A stretch of DNA of 64,000 nucleotides from Clostridia bacterium (GCA_017517965.1 JAFWXR010000037.1:1-64000), one strand, 5' to 3'. Positions 45,980-53,413 are shown, numbered from the stretch's first letter. The notes: a model not told the origin generated them from the sequence alone. Numbers and translations: made by a program.

Positions 45980-46977
45980 AGCCGATTCTCCTTTCTTCGC
46001 ATGAGCAAAAACAGGAAGAAGGGACCGCCGAGAAGTGACATTACGATTCCGACGGGCAGTTCAAACGGGGCAAAAATAACTCTGCACACCGTGTCGCAAA
46101 ACAGCACAAAGACGCCCCCGAAAAGTGCACAAAAGGGCAGTAAAATCTTGTTGTCCGTGCCGACAAGCCGACGTGATATATGAGGGATTAAAAGCCCTAC
46201 GAAACTCAGCAGACCCGAGAAACTGACTGCGGAGCCTGCAAGAAGCGATGCTATACACAGATAGAAAAAGCGTACAGCCGATACGTTCATACCGAGCGTT
46301 TTTGCGGTGTTTTCACCGAGAAGAAGCAAATTGAGTTTTCCTGAAAAAATAATTGCCACGGCTATGCCGATAAAAATATACACGAGGGCAGGCGTCATTT
46401 TTGCAAATGAAACGCCCGAAAAACCGCCTATCATAAACGACGTTTTTGCATACACAAGGTCTGTATCAAGCACGGTCAGCGTATCAGTTCCTGCCGTAAG
46501 TATACTGTTGATTGCCACGCCTGCAAGAACGACCGTGAGTTTTCCCGCACCCGTTTTTGATGCGAGAACAAATATAATAAGTCCTGCAAGCAGAGCACCC
46601 GTAAAAGCAAAGGTCGGCACAAGTGAAGGCAGGGTGGGCAGTATTGCCGCCGCAAGAAGCGCAAAAAAACCTGCACCTGAATTGACGCCTATTATACTCG
46701 GCCCTGCAATGGGATTGCCGAGAACGGTTTGTATTATCACACCGCTGACAGAGAGTGCGGCACCTGCGAAAACTGCGGCAACCGCACGGGGAAGCCTTAC
46801 GTAAAGGAGTATACGCAGGGCGGTGGGGTTATTTAATGCATCAGCTACGGAAATGTCGGATGAGCCTACGGAAAGACTTATAAAAAGCATCAAAAGCAGA
46901 CCTGCTGTCATAGCGACAAGCAGGCCTGCTTTATTTGTTTTAATTTTCGGGGTAGATGATTTTTGCAATGTATTCAT
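45973..46977 (-). CDS. Metal-chelate ABC transporter permease (FecCD family)
   Basis: 334 residues if started at ATG 46977; a start at 46998 adds seven residues. Either way the start lies inside the end of the binding-protein gene, giving an overlap of 38 nt or more. About nine to ten membrane helices; family motifs RLPRAVAAVFAGAALSVSGV, TVLGNPIAGPSIIGVNSGAG and GLLIPHISRRLVG. Channel for an iron-siderophore, haem or corrinoid-like ligand. Confidence 0.92.
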   Translation of the reverse strand: MNTLQKSSTPKIKTNKAGLLVAMTAGLLLMLFISLSVGSSDISVADALNNPTALRILLYVRLPRAVAAVFAGAALSVSGVIIQTVLGNPIAGPSIIGVNSGAGFFALLAAAILPTLPSLVPTFAFTGALLAGLIIFVLASKTGAGKLTVVLAGVAINSILTAGTDTLTVLDTDLVYAKTSFMIGGFSGVSFAKMTPALVYIFIGIAVAIIFSGKLNLLLLGENTAKTLGMNVSAVRFFYLCIASLLAGSAVSFSGLLSFVGLLIPHISRRLVGTDNKILLPFCALFGGVFVLFCDTVCRVIFAPFELPVGIVMSLLGGPFFLFLLMRRKENRLW

Positions 46978-47851
46978 AACTTTCAGCCCACTTTGCATTG
47001 GGTTTATAATGAAATAATTCTTTTGGCAGGATATTATATCTGCCGTTTTTTACTGCACTTAATTCCTTCCACGCAGGGTTTGAGGCAATACCCTCTGCCA
47101 GCGCAGTAAGTGCCTTGTCGTCGGCACCCATTGTGGATACGAAAATATAGTCGGGATCCTCTGCGATTATCGCCTCGATGCTTAAATCTTCAAGCAGGCT
47201 TTCGTGCCTTTCGACAATGTTGTCGGTTTTTAAATCTTCTAAAATCACGCCCGCAAGATTGTCGGCACCCTTTGCCTTTGCACCCGTTGAAAATGCACGT
47301 ATCAGAAGTACGGTCGGCCGTTTGCCGTCGGGAACGGCAGAAATAATGCTGTCTATATCTTTTTTAATTTCCGTACCGTTTTTTGCATACAAATCCTCTC
47401 TGCCCGTGAGTGAACAGAAAAGGTCAAGCATTTCAAGATATTGCTCAAACGTGTCGGTGCGGAAATATGCGTGGGTTATACCTGCATTGGTCAGCGTTTC
47501 GTCAAGCGAAACGTGGGTTGCTATATCTGCCGATAAAATCAGAAAATCGGGATTAAGCGAAATGATGAGTTCAAGATCAGGCTCCTTGACCGAGCCTATA
47601 ATTACGGCATCACCCACGTCGAGCCCTCTTTCATTCACGGCATCGACGGTAACACCGACAAGACTGCCACCTGCAAGAGTCCACACTTCAGCAAAAGAGC
47701 CGTATGCCGAAACCACCCTTTCGGGTGTGTCAAGCGACACCTCTCTGCCCAAAGCGTCGGTAAAGGTGGCAGATGCACCCTTTTCCTGCGTTTTACCGCA
47801 ACCGCTTAGCAAAATAAGCAGAGCAAGTATTATAAACTTAAGTTTTTTCAT
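46940..47851 (-). CDS. Metal-chelate ABC transporter substrate-binding lipoprotein (FecB/BtuF fold)
   Basis: 303 residues, lipoprotein signal LLILLSGCGK. Helical-backbone binding protein: FTDALGREVSLDTPERVVSA, VGDAVIIGSVKEPDLELIIS (then LNPDFLILSA), and a C-terminal TMGADDKALTALAEGIASNP followed by AWKELSAVKNGRYNILP. The ligand is a metal chelate by family; Fe-siderophore, haem and corrinoid remain possible. Its start overlaps the reductase stop by 4 nt. Confidence 0.9.
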   Translation of the reverse strand: MKKLKFIILALLILLSGCGKTQEKGASATFTDALGREVSLDTPERVVSAYGSFAEVWTLAGGSLVGVTVDAVNERGLDVGDAVIIGSVKEPDLELIISLNPDFLILSADIATHVSLDETLTNAGITHAYFRTDTFEQYLEMLDLFCSLTGREDLYAKNGTEIKKDIDSIISAVPDGKRPTVLLIRAFSTGAKAKGADNLAGVILEDLKTDNIVERHESLLEDLSIEAIIAEDPDYIFVSTMGADDKALTALAEGIASNPAWKELSAVKNGRYNILPKELFHYKPNAKWAESYEYIAKIIYPEN

Positions 47852-48774
47852 CTTGTTTTGATTTCTGCCGAAAGAATTTCATTCTTGCGGTTTAAAAGGT
47901 CATCTGAAAAAAGGCTTTTTTCAAGATTATTAACACCTATACGGTCGATTGCAGCACCAAGACGTTCTTTCTGATAAGCGTTTTCTTTAAACCAGAGAAT
48001 CGTCTTTTCAAGAAGCGTATAGACTTCATCCTCCGTCACGTATCTTGAAAGAGGAGTGCCCATTCTCGTCTGTTTGCCCCAAGTGCCGCCGACAAATATT
48101 TTATATACCGTTTCACTTGTCTTTGCAAATGCACCAAACGGACATTTGCCTGTGCAGACACCGCAATCAAGACACTTGTCTTTATCGATTGACGCCTTAC
48201 CGTCAACAACCGAAACTGCCTTAACGGGACATTTCTGTGCGATAATGCACGTTTTACAACCTTTACAGAGTGAGGCGTCAAACACGGGAATTTTGTGTGC
48301 TTCAACACCAAAGTCGTTAAGACTCGGCTTCATACAACTGTTGGGACAACCGCCTACCCCTATTTTAAATTTGTGGGGAAGGGGCACTTTAGCCCAGCCT
48401 ACGTAGAATTCGTCGTGTATTTTCTTTGCCATTTCCTGCGTATCACAGTTGCCGAATACACATGTGGTACCTTTGCAGGCGGTCACGGGACGTATTTTCG
48501 CACCCGTTCCACCGAAATAAAGACCGTGCTCTGCCATAAAGGCTACGGCAGCGTCTATTTTATCAAAAGGAATACCCACTATCTCTGCAGTAAGACGGCT
48601 TGTAAAAGCCACCTTGCCGTTTCCGAACTGATTTGCACATTCTGCAATCGCAATAAGTTCATCGGCATTAAAAACGGCGCCTCGGGGAAGAACCCTGCCT
48701 GAAAAATTCTCGGTACCTCGGTTTTGCAGAAAACCCATACCCTTTACTTTCATTATATCAGCTTGATTGATCAT
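47848..48774 (-). CDS. Siroheme/[4Fe-4S] nitrite-sulfite-reductase-like protein with ferredoxin domain
   Basis: 308 residues. The N-terminal half is a single nitrite/sulfite reductase repeat (FSGRVLPRGAVFNADELIAI; FTSRLTAEIVGIPFDKIDAA). Then come the siroheme-[4Fe-4S] ligands TACKGTTCVFGNC and GVGGCPNSCMKPSLND. A two-cluster ferredoxin insert follows (CKGCKTCIIAQKCP, CLDCGVCTGKCP). Most like the short one-repeat anaerobic sulfite-reductase-type proteins (AsrC-like) of clostridia. The true electron acceptor is unknown. It sits between an AraC regulator (21-nt gap) and the metal-chelate importer (4-nt overlap), so a role in reductive metal release or cofactor processing is as plausible as sulfite reduction. 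Confidence 0.85.
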   Translation of the reverse strand: MINQADIMKVKGMGFLQNRGTENFSGRVLPRGAVFNADELIAIAECANQFGNGKVAFTSRLTAEIVGIPFDKIDAAVAFMAEHGLYFGGTGAKIRPVTACKGTTCVFGNCDTQEMAKKIHDEFYVGWAKVPLPHKFKIGVGGCPNSCMKPSLNDFGVEAHKIPVFDASLCKGCKTCIIAQKCPVKAVSVVDGKASIDKDKCLDCGVCTGKCPFGAFAKTSETVYKIFVGGTWGKQTRMGTPLSRYVTEDEVYTLLEKTILWFKENAYQKERLGAAIDRIGVNNLEKSLFSDDLLNRKNEILSAEIKTR

Positions 48775-48795
48775 TATTATCTCTCCTTATAATAG

Positions 48796-49578
48796 TTATT
48801 CGACGTAATCTTCATATAAAGATTTTCTGTATTTTCCGGGTGAGATGCCCGTTTCTTTTTTGAATATTTTGGTAAAATACTGCTGTGAGCCGAAACCACA
48901 GAGTTCAGCAATATCGGCAATACTTGCACCCGAATCCCACAACATTTTTTTTGCATGGTCGATACGGATTTTAGTCAGATATCTGTGCGGTGACATACCG
49001 CAGACTTCGGAAAAAATATTGTGAAAATATACGGGGCTCAGATTAACCGTAGTTGCAACGTCTTCAAGATGAATGGGACTTGCATAATTCTTTTCTATAT
49101 AGCGCTTTGCCGTCTGTATTATTTTGTAATTGATACCGCTGTGCGGTTCGGGAATAGAGGCGTCACGCAGAAGAAGATTCATAAAAGTGAGCAGACGGCT
49201 GTGTAACTGCAGAGAGTTGCCGTTGCTTTCGACGATGAGAGCAAGGTCGCTGAGCATATCGCGTATTTGTTCGGGGTGGCTGCTCATAAAAAATTCAGGG
49301 GCGGCACAAAGCATTTGTGCAAGTTCGCCCTCTACGTTGAAGCATAAATACATCGTTTTAAACGGACGGCTTGAGTAACGCACCTGTCCCGGACGGGATA
49401 TCATTATGCTGTTTTTACGGATCTCATGTTTTTTTCCGTCGAGACAGACGAACATATCGTCGTTTACATAAAACTCTATTTCAAATTTTTTCACCGTACG
49501 TTCTGCCGGATGTTTCGAGGATTTTGGGTTGTTGGAATCGAAATAACCGCAGGAAATGTTATAAGGCAATGATAACAT
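48796..49578 (-). CDS. AraC-family regulator of the reductase/metal-importer operon
   Basis: 260 residues: N-terminal cupin-like sensing domain (FEIEFYVNDDMFVCLDGKKH, SIMISRPGQVRYSSRPFKTM) and C-terminal double HTH (SPIHLEDVATTVNLSPVYFH; ASIADIAELCGFGSQQYFTK). It is the first gene of a run of five same-strand genes with no terminator in between, so it probably regulates its own operon. Clearly paralogous to the next AraC gene. Confidence 0.9.
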   Translation of the reverse strand: MLSLPYNISCGYFDSNNPKSSKHPAERTVKKFEIEFYVNDDMFVCLDGKKHEIRKNSIMISRPGQVRYSSRPFKTMYLCFNVEGELAQMLCAAPEFFMSSHPEQIRDMLSDLALIVESNGNSLQLHSRLLTFMNLLLRDASIPEPHSGINYKIIQTAKRYIEKNYASPIHLEDVATTVNLSPVYFHNIFSEVCGMSPHRYLTKIRIDHAKKMLWDSGASIADIAELCGFGSQQYFTKIFKKETGISPGKYRKSLYEDYVE

Positions 49579-49594
49579 AAATTAACCTCACAGT

Positions 49595-49611
49595 AATAAT
49601 TGTTAAAATTT
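49595..49611. promoter_or_regulatory. Candidate AraC-site, copy 1
   Basis: AATAATTGTTAAAATTT, identical over 17 nt to 50608-50624. It lies 16 bp upstream of the AraC gene at 48796-49578, in its leader or promoter region. Confidence 0.45.
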
Positions 49612-49685
49612 TCAACGTTATATACGACAATCGCCCGATTATAAGTTAATAATATAATAAGATAAGATAAATGTAAAGACAAAAA

Positions 49686-49714
49686 ATCCCCGACTGCTTC
49701 TTTGCGGTCGGGGG
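49686..49714 (-). terminator. Terminator of the second AraC gene
   Basis: CCCCGACTGC-TTCTTT-GCGGTCGGGG (one G-U) followed by ATTTTTTG on the minus strand. Confidence 0.9.
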
Positions 49715-49722
49715 AAAGATAT

Positions 49723-50499
49723 TTATAACAGATATGACGTCGAGGTGGTTTTTCTGAAACTGTGGGGTGAAATACCGCATTTTCTTTTAAAGCACTCGGA
49801 AAAATAACTCTGCGAATTAAAACCGCAGTTGACGGCAATTTCGTTTAACGGCAAATTCGAGTTGATAAGCATATTCTTTGCCGCAGATATACGGCAGTTC
49901 AACAGAAAGTCCCCCGGTGTTAAACCGAGTTCTGCCTTGAAGAGTTTATACAGATAGGATACGCTTACACTACAGGTGTTTGCCATATCTGCAGTAGTTA
50001 TATCCTCGTAATAGTGACTTTCGACGTATTGACGGCACTTTGATATAATGTTTTCGTTTTTACGTGGCTCGTTTACGAGAAGGTGCAACAGCGTCAGAAG
50101 TTTTGCGTTTGCCATAAGCCTGTCAAACTTGTTTTCGGAGTAAAAATACTGAAATATCTCCTCAACATAAGCGTTGATTCTTTTTGCGTCCTGAGGGAAA
50201 AAGAAGGTGCTGACGTTATTCAACTCCTCGATAAGAATGGGATCGTCCGTCCTGAAACGGATAAATTTACATACGAGCGGAAGATAACTGTAGCGCACGT
50301 CACCGGGTTTCCCAATAAGTATTGAACCGTATTTCTTGAGATATTCATTTCCGTTGACGACGGAAATGCCGTTGTCAGTATCGTAAAATTCAAACTCGTA
50401 GTGTTTTACATTTCTCGGTGCAGATACGGTTTTGTTACGATGTTTGTTCTTACTGTCAAACAGACCGCAAGTTATAATTGTTGGCAATTCATTATGCAT
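49723..50499 (-). CDS. AraC-family regulator, divergent from GH16
   Basis: 258 residues: sensing domain (YEFEFYDTDNGISVVNGNEY, SILIGKPGDVRYSYLPLV) and double HTH (EDITTADMANTCSVSVSYLY; LPLNEIAVNCGFNSQSYFSE), ending TSTSYLL. Divergently placed from the GH16 gene, which it may control, with its own promoter and terminator. The effector is unknown; the cupin pocket suggests a sugar or small ligand. Confidence 0.9.
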   Translation of the reverse strand: MHNELPTIITCGLFDSKNKHRNKTVSAPRNVKHYEFEFYDTDNGISVVNGNEYLKKYGSILIGKPGDVRYSYLPLVCKFIRFRTDDPILIEELNNVSTFFFPQDAKRINAYVEEIFQYFYSENKFDRLMANAKLLTLLHLLVNEPRKNENIISKCRQYVESHYYEDITTADMANTCSVSVSYLYKLFKAELGLTPGDFLLNCRISAAKNMLINSNLPLNEIAVNCGFNSQSYFSECFKRKCGISPHSFRKTTSTSYLL

Positions 50500-50580
50500 A
50501 ACAAGCCCTCTCAGTATAAAATTTCTAAAAAAAAGGACAGTATATTTAAAGAAATATCCTCCGTACTGTGCTACAATATT

Positions 50581-50624
50581 ACTATAAACATTATTCTTGC
50601 TAAAGTCAATAATTGTTAAAATTT
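50581..50624 (-). promoter_or_regulatory. Promoter of the second AraC gene with adjacent candidate AraC-site
   Basis: Minus-strand TTGACT (50604-50609), 17-bp spacer, TATAGT (50581-50586). The 17-nt motif shared with the other AraC leader (50608-50624) abuts the -35 box, between this promoter and the GH16 start. Confidence 0.7.
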
Positions 50625-50646
50625 AAAAACAGAGGTGCAGAAAATA

Positions 50647-51465
50647 ATGATGAATTATGAAGTGGAAAATCACGAACCGAGTTTGCTTCCTGAAGGTGAA
50701 TGGGAACTCGTATGGGCTGACGAGTTTGACGGAACGGAGTTAGACCGTTCAACGTGGGATTACCGTATGTCTATGATGGGTAAGCAGTGGCCTGCGTGGA
50801 CGGACAAGGGCGTACATCTTGACGGTGAGAGCAATTGCGTATTCACGCTTATGCTTGATGAAAACGGAAAGCCCGTAAGCTCACAGCTTCAGACAGGCTA
50901 TAATTATATGGATCAGCCCACAGAAAAAACTACATTCGGCAAAAGCCTTCTTCAGTGGCCTATAGGTAAATTGAAAAAGAGTATGTTTACACACGGATAC
51001 GGTTATTATGAATGCCGTTGCCGTCTGCAGCAGAAGCCGGGCTGGTGGTCGGCATTCTGGGTGCAGTCACCCATTATAGGTGCATCTCTTGACCCTGCGG
51101 TGAGCGGTGTTGAAATTGACATTATGGAATCCTTCAAGCCGGGCAACATAGTTAAGCACAACATCATCACGGGCGGTTACGGTCTTGATACCGTTAAGGC
51201 AAGAGTCGGCGGTATGGACCTGGATGAGACGGTTTTCCACCGTTTCGGTCTTCTCTGGGATGAAACCGGATACACGTTCTACGTTGACGGTATTGAGGAT
51301 GGTAAAGTGACAGAGCATCTCACTGCCATACCGGAATTTATACTTATTTCTACGGAAGTTAAGGGATATCGCAAAAACGAGGAACGTGAACCCTGCGAGG
51401 AAGCGTATGATGCAGTGGGAGACACTTTCGTTGTAGACTACGTGCGTGTATTTGACAAGAAATAG
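50647..51465 (+). CDS. Glycoside hydrolase family 16 protein (beta-glucanase-like)
   Basis: 272 residues from ATG 50647, placed by AGAGGTG 9 nt upstream; a GTG at 50635 is the alternative. Concanavalin-like GH16 fold: WELVWADEFDGTELDRSTWD, catalytic GVEIDIMESF (E-x-D-x-x-E), YGYYECRCRLQQKPGWWSAF, C-terminal FVVDYVRVFDKK. GH16 enzymes hydrolyse beta-1,3/1,4-glucans, agar, carrageenan or related galactans. No signal peptide is present, unusual for polymer degradation, so it may be intracellular or released otherwise. Divergent AraC gene likely regulates it. Confidence 0.9.
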   Translation: MMNYEVENHEPSLLPEGEWELVWADEFDGTELDRSTWDYRMSMMGKQWPAWTDKGVHLDGESNCVFTLMLDENGKPVSSQLQTGYNYMDQPTEKTTFGKSLLQWPIGKLKKSMFTHGYGYYECRCRLQQKPGWWSAFWVQSPIIGASLDPAVSGVEIDIMESFKPGNIVKHNIITGGYGLDTVKARVGGMDLDETVFHRFGLLWDETGYTFYVDGIEDGKVTEHLTAIPEFILISTEVKGYRKNEEREPCEEAYDAVGDTFVVDYVRVFDKK

Positions 51466-51474
51466 AAATATATT

Positions 51475-51504
51475 GAGGGGCGGAGTTATCCGCCCCCCTT
51501 TTTT
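51475..51504 (+). terminator. Terminator of the GH16 gene
   Basis: GGGGCGG / CCGCCCC stem around AGTTAT followed by CCTTTTTT. Confidence 0.9.
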
Positions 51505-51510
51505 ATACAA

Positions 51511-51540
51511 AAAACAACCCTGACCGTGTGGGTCAGGGTA
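51511..51540 (-). terminator. Minus-strand terminator associated with an AraC gene remnant
   Basis: ACCCTGACC-GTGTG-GGTCAGGGT; on the minus strand it is followed by TGTTTTTTG. Also lies downstream of noncoding RNA 1. Confidence 0.75.
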
Positions 51541-51563
51541 AGGTATTTATAAAAGATATGAGG
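51541..51563 (-). pseudogene. Remnant of the 3' end of an AraC-type gene
   Basis: Minus-strand codons read NTSYLL-stop, then ATAAATACCT and a terminator. The AraC gene at 49723-50499 ends TSTSYLL-stop followed by ATAAATATCT and a terminator; about 21 of 24 aligned nucleotides agree. Nothing coding remains upstream of it, so it looks like the tail of a deleted or recombined paralog. Confidence 0.4.
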
Positions 51564-51573
51564 TGTTTAAAAT

Positions 51574-51933
51574 AAAAAAACGCCCCATAGGGACGAACAT
51601 AAATAAAAATAACCCTTGACCCATGCTTCTTTACGCATCTTCGGCAGGTCAAGGGTTATTTTTCTTCACTCTTGATATCTAACATCTTTTTCTTTTACCT
51701 CACATTCTTTAGATTTTTTGCCTTCTTCTTCAAGTTACCGTTTCTCGTTGTTTCCTTACTCCATCTCTCTCCCGTAAAGCGGGACCCTTTAACATACTAC
51801 ACTACTTAAGAAGGCTGATATTTAAAACTCTTGTCTTAGTCAGGCACCCGGACTGCTGCCACTTGCCTTGATTTAAGCTTCAAGAGCAATTTGCCGTTAC
51901 CTGTTCATCGGGTATCACCCCTTTCTCTTTGCA
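51574..51933 (-). ncRNA. Structured noncoding RNA, copy 1 (unassigned class)
   Basis: Minus-strand transcript of about 330 nt from a promoter at 51939-51967 to a 17-bp-stem terminator (51606-51622 with 51648-51664). A second short hairpin with a T7 tail follows at 51574-51595. Order from the 5' end: GGGTGATACCC mini-hairpin (51910-51920); a CTCTTG/CAAGAG helix enclosing an AGGCA/TGCCT hairpin (51842-51868) whose conserved loop contains GTGGCAGCAGTCC; a GCCTTCTT/AAGAAGGC helix (51808-51815 with 51720-51727) closing a variable region; a nearly invariant A/G-rich stretch; the terminator. A diverged copy lies at 59098-59463. It lacks T-box, tmRNA, RNase P and common riboswitch hallmarks. It is not the leader of any gene: only a GH16 end lies downstream, on the other strand. 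Confidence 0.8.
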
Positions 51934-51938
51934 TCTTT

Positions 51939-52025
51939 AATATAACATGATTTTTTAAATCTTACAATATGTAAAACTGTATGAAATAAATTGACTTTTC
52001 TTATGCATAACGCAGAAATTTTATT
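51939..52025 (-). promoter_or_regulatory. Promoter and control sites of noncoding RNA 1
   Basis: Minus-strand TTGTAA (51962-51967), 17-bp spacer, TATATT (51939-51944). The -35 lies in the palindrome TTACA-ATA-TGTAA (51962-51974). Further upstream is the palindrome TTATGCATAA (52001-52010) inside a 26-nt block (52000-52025) identical to the copy-2 locus. Confidence 0.75.
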
Positions 52026-52042
52026 TGCTCGGAAGAAAAGCA

Positions 52043-52072
52043 TTGACGGCGGTATTTTTTATTTGCTATACT
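52043..52072 (+). promoter_or_regulatory. Divergent plus-strand promoter of RNA locus 1
   Basis: TTGACG (52043-52048), 18-bp spacer, TATACT (52067-52072). Boxes and spacing are the same in locus 2 (59573-59602). This is the best candidate promoter for trxA-trxB. Confidence 0.75.
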
Positions 52073-52093
52073 AAATTTGTTAGAGCTGTTACA

Positions 52094-52128
52094 GGGGGAG
52101 AAAATCGGATGTTTTCTTCCCCTTTTTT
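52094..52128 (+). terminator. Intrinsic terminator in the trxA leader (possible attenuator)
   Basis: GGGGGAGAAAA / TTTTCTTCCCC (one G-U, plus-strand sense) with TTTTTT, about 15-50 nt after the predicted start and 60 nt before trxA. I see no other convincing trxA promoter after it, so trxAB expression may depend on read-through. Confidence 0.75.
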
Positions 52129-52188
52129 GTAATAGTTATGAGTATTATCTGCAGGGCAGGTTACAATTAAAATGAAAGGAAAATGATT

Positions 52189-52497
52189 ATGTCAGTAATA
52201 AGTGTAAACAACAGCAATTTTGAAGAAATCAAAAACAGTGATAAGCCCGTACTTCTTGATTTTTATGCAGACTGGTGCGGTCCGTGCCGTATGGTTTTAC
52301 CTCTGGTGCACGAAATCGCAGATGAAAATCCGCAGTACGTCGTGGGTAAAATCAACGTTGACGAGGAAATGGAGCTTGCTTCGCAGTTTGGTGTGTCGAC
52401 AATTCCCACGTTGGTAGTTATAAAGAATGGGGAAATCGTAAACCGTTCGTCAGGCGCAAAGCCCAAGGCACAGATTCTTGCTATGTTAGAGGACTGA
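52189..52497 (+). CDS. trxA: Thioredoxin
   Basis: 102 residues from ATG 52189, 8 nt after GAAAGGA; an ATG two codons earlier is too close to that site. Active site WCGPC at 29-33 within VLLDFYADWCGPCRM, cis-Pro loop VSTIPTLVVIKNG. General cytoplasmic disulfide reductant, reduced by the enzyme encoded 1 nt downstream. Confidence 0.96.
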   Translation: MSVISVNNSNFEEIKNSDKPVLLDFYADWCGPCRMVLPLVHEIADENPQYVVGKINVDEEMELASQFGVSTIPTLVVIKNGEIVNRSSGAKPKAQILAMLED

Positions 52498-52498
52498 T

Positions 52499-53413
52499 AT
52501 GGAACACGTTTACGATACGCTTATTATCGGCGGCGGTCCTGCAGGGTATACTGCCGCACTCTATGCCACACGTGCGGGACTTGATACGCTTGTGATTGAA
52601 AAAATGTCGGTCGGCGGTCAGATGGCGCTGACGGGTGATATTGATAACTATCCCGGTTTTGAAGAGGGGATAGACGGCTTTACTCTCGGTATGAAGATGC
52701 AACAGGGTGCAGAACGCTTTGGGGCAAAAACAGAATATGCCGAGGTGAATTCAGTCGACTTTTCCGACAAAATAAAGAGGGTTGACACGTCTGCGGGAAC
52801 GTTTTTTGCAAAAACGGTTGTCATTGCAAGCGGTGCAAATCCCCGTGAACTCGGTCTGGAAAATGAAGCAAATCTGGTCGGCAGGGGCGTTCACTACTGC
52901 GCTCACTGCGACGGCAGGTTTTACAAGGACAAGACGGTGGTCGTTGTCGGCGGCGGCAATTCAGCGGTGGCAGATGCAACGTATCTTTCAAATCTTGCGA
53001 AAAAGGTATATCTTGTTCATCGCAGAGACACTTTACGTGCCACGAAGGTGTATCACGAACAGTTGGAAAAGGCAGGCAATATACAGTTTGTGTGGAACAG
53101 CACCGTTACGGAAATTCTTGCCGATGACAGAGTAAAGGGCGTAAGGATTAAAGACGTAAAGACGGGTGAAATAAGCGAAATTGCGTGTGACGGATTGTTT
53201 GTCAGTATCGGAAGACAGCCCGCTACGGAGTTTTTGCACGGAAGCGTTGAACTTGACGAAAACGGATATATTATCGCGGATGAAACGACTAAGACGAATA
53301 TCGACGGCGTCTATGCTGCAGGGGACGTGAGAACCAAAGAACTCAGGCAGGTCGTGACGGCAGTTGCAGACGGCGCAGTTGCGGTATATTTTGCCGAACA
53401 GCATATTGAATAA
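52499..53413 (+). CDS. trxB: Thioredoxin reductase
   Basis: 304 residues. FAD-binding GGGPAGYTAALYATRAGL, redox pair CAHC at 134-137 inside GVHYCAHCDGRFYKDK, second nucleotide-binding GGGNSAVADATYLSNLA with HRRDTLRA (NADPH 2'-phosphate contact), C-terminal YAAGDVRTKELRQVVTAVAD. Low-molecular-weight bacterial TrxR. ATG 52499 is 1 nt after the trxA stop, so the pair is coupled. Confidence 0.96.
   Translation: MEHVYDTLIIGGGPAGYTAALYATRAGLDTLVIEKMSVGGQMALTGDIDNYPGFEEGIDGFTLGMKMQQGAERFGAKTEYAEVNSVDFSDKIKRVDTSAGTFFAKTVVIASGANPRELGLENEANLVGRGVHYCAHCDGRFYKDKTVVVVGGGNSAVADATYLSNLAKKVYLVHRRDTLRATKVYHEQLEKAGNIQFVWNSTVTEILADDRVKGVRIKDVKTGEISEIACDGLFVSIGRQPATEFLHGSVELDENGYIIADETTKTNIDGVYAAGDVRTKELRQVVTAVADGAVAVYFAEQHIE

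Noticed and set aside
51574-51933. Interpretation of the RNA pair as a riboswitch or T-box leader
   Set aside because: No downstream same-strand gene, two complete terminators in a row, and no T-box GGTGGNACC or recognised riboswitch core.
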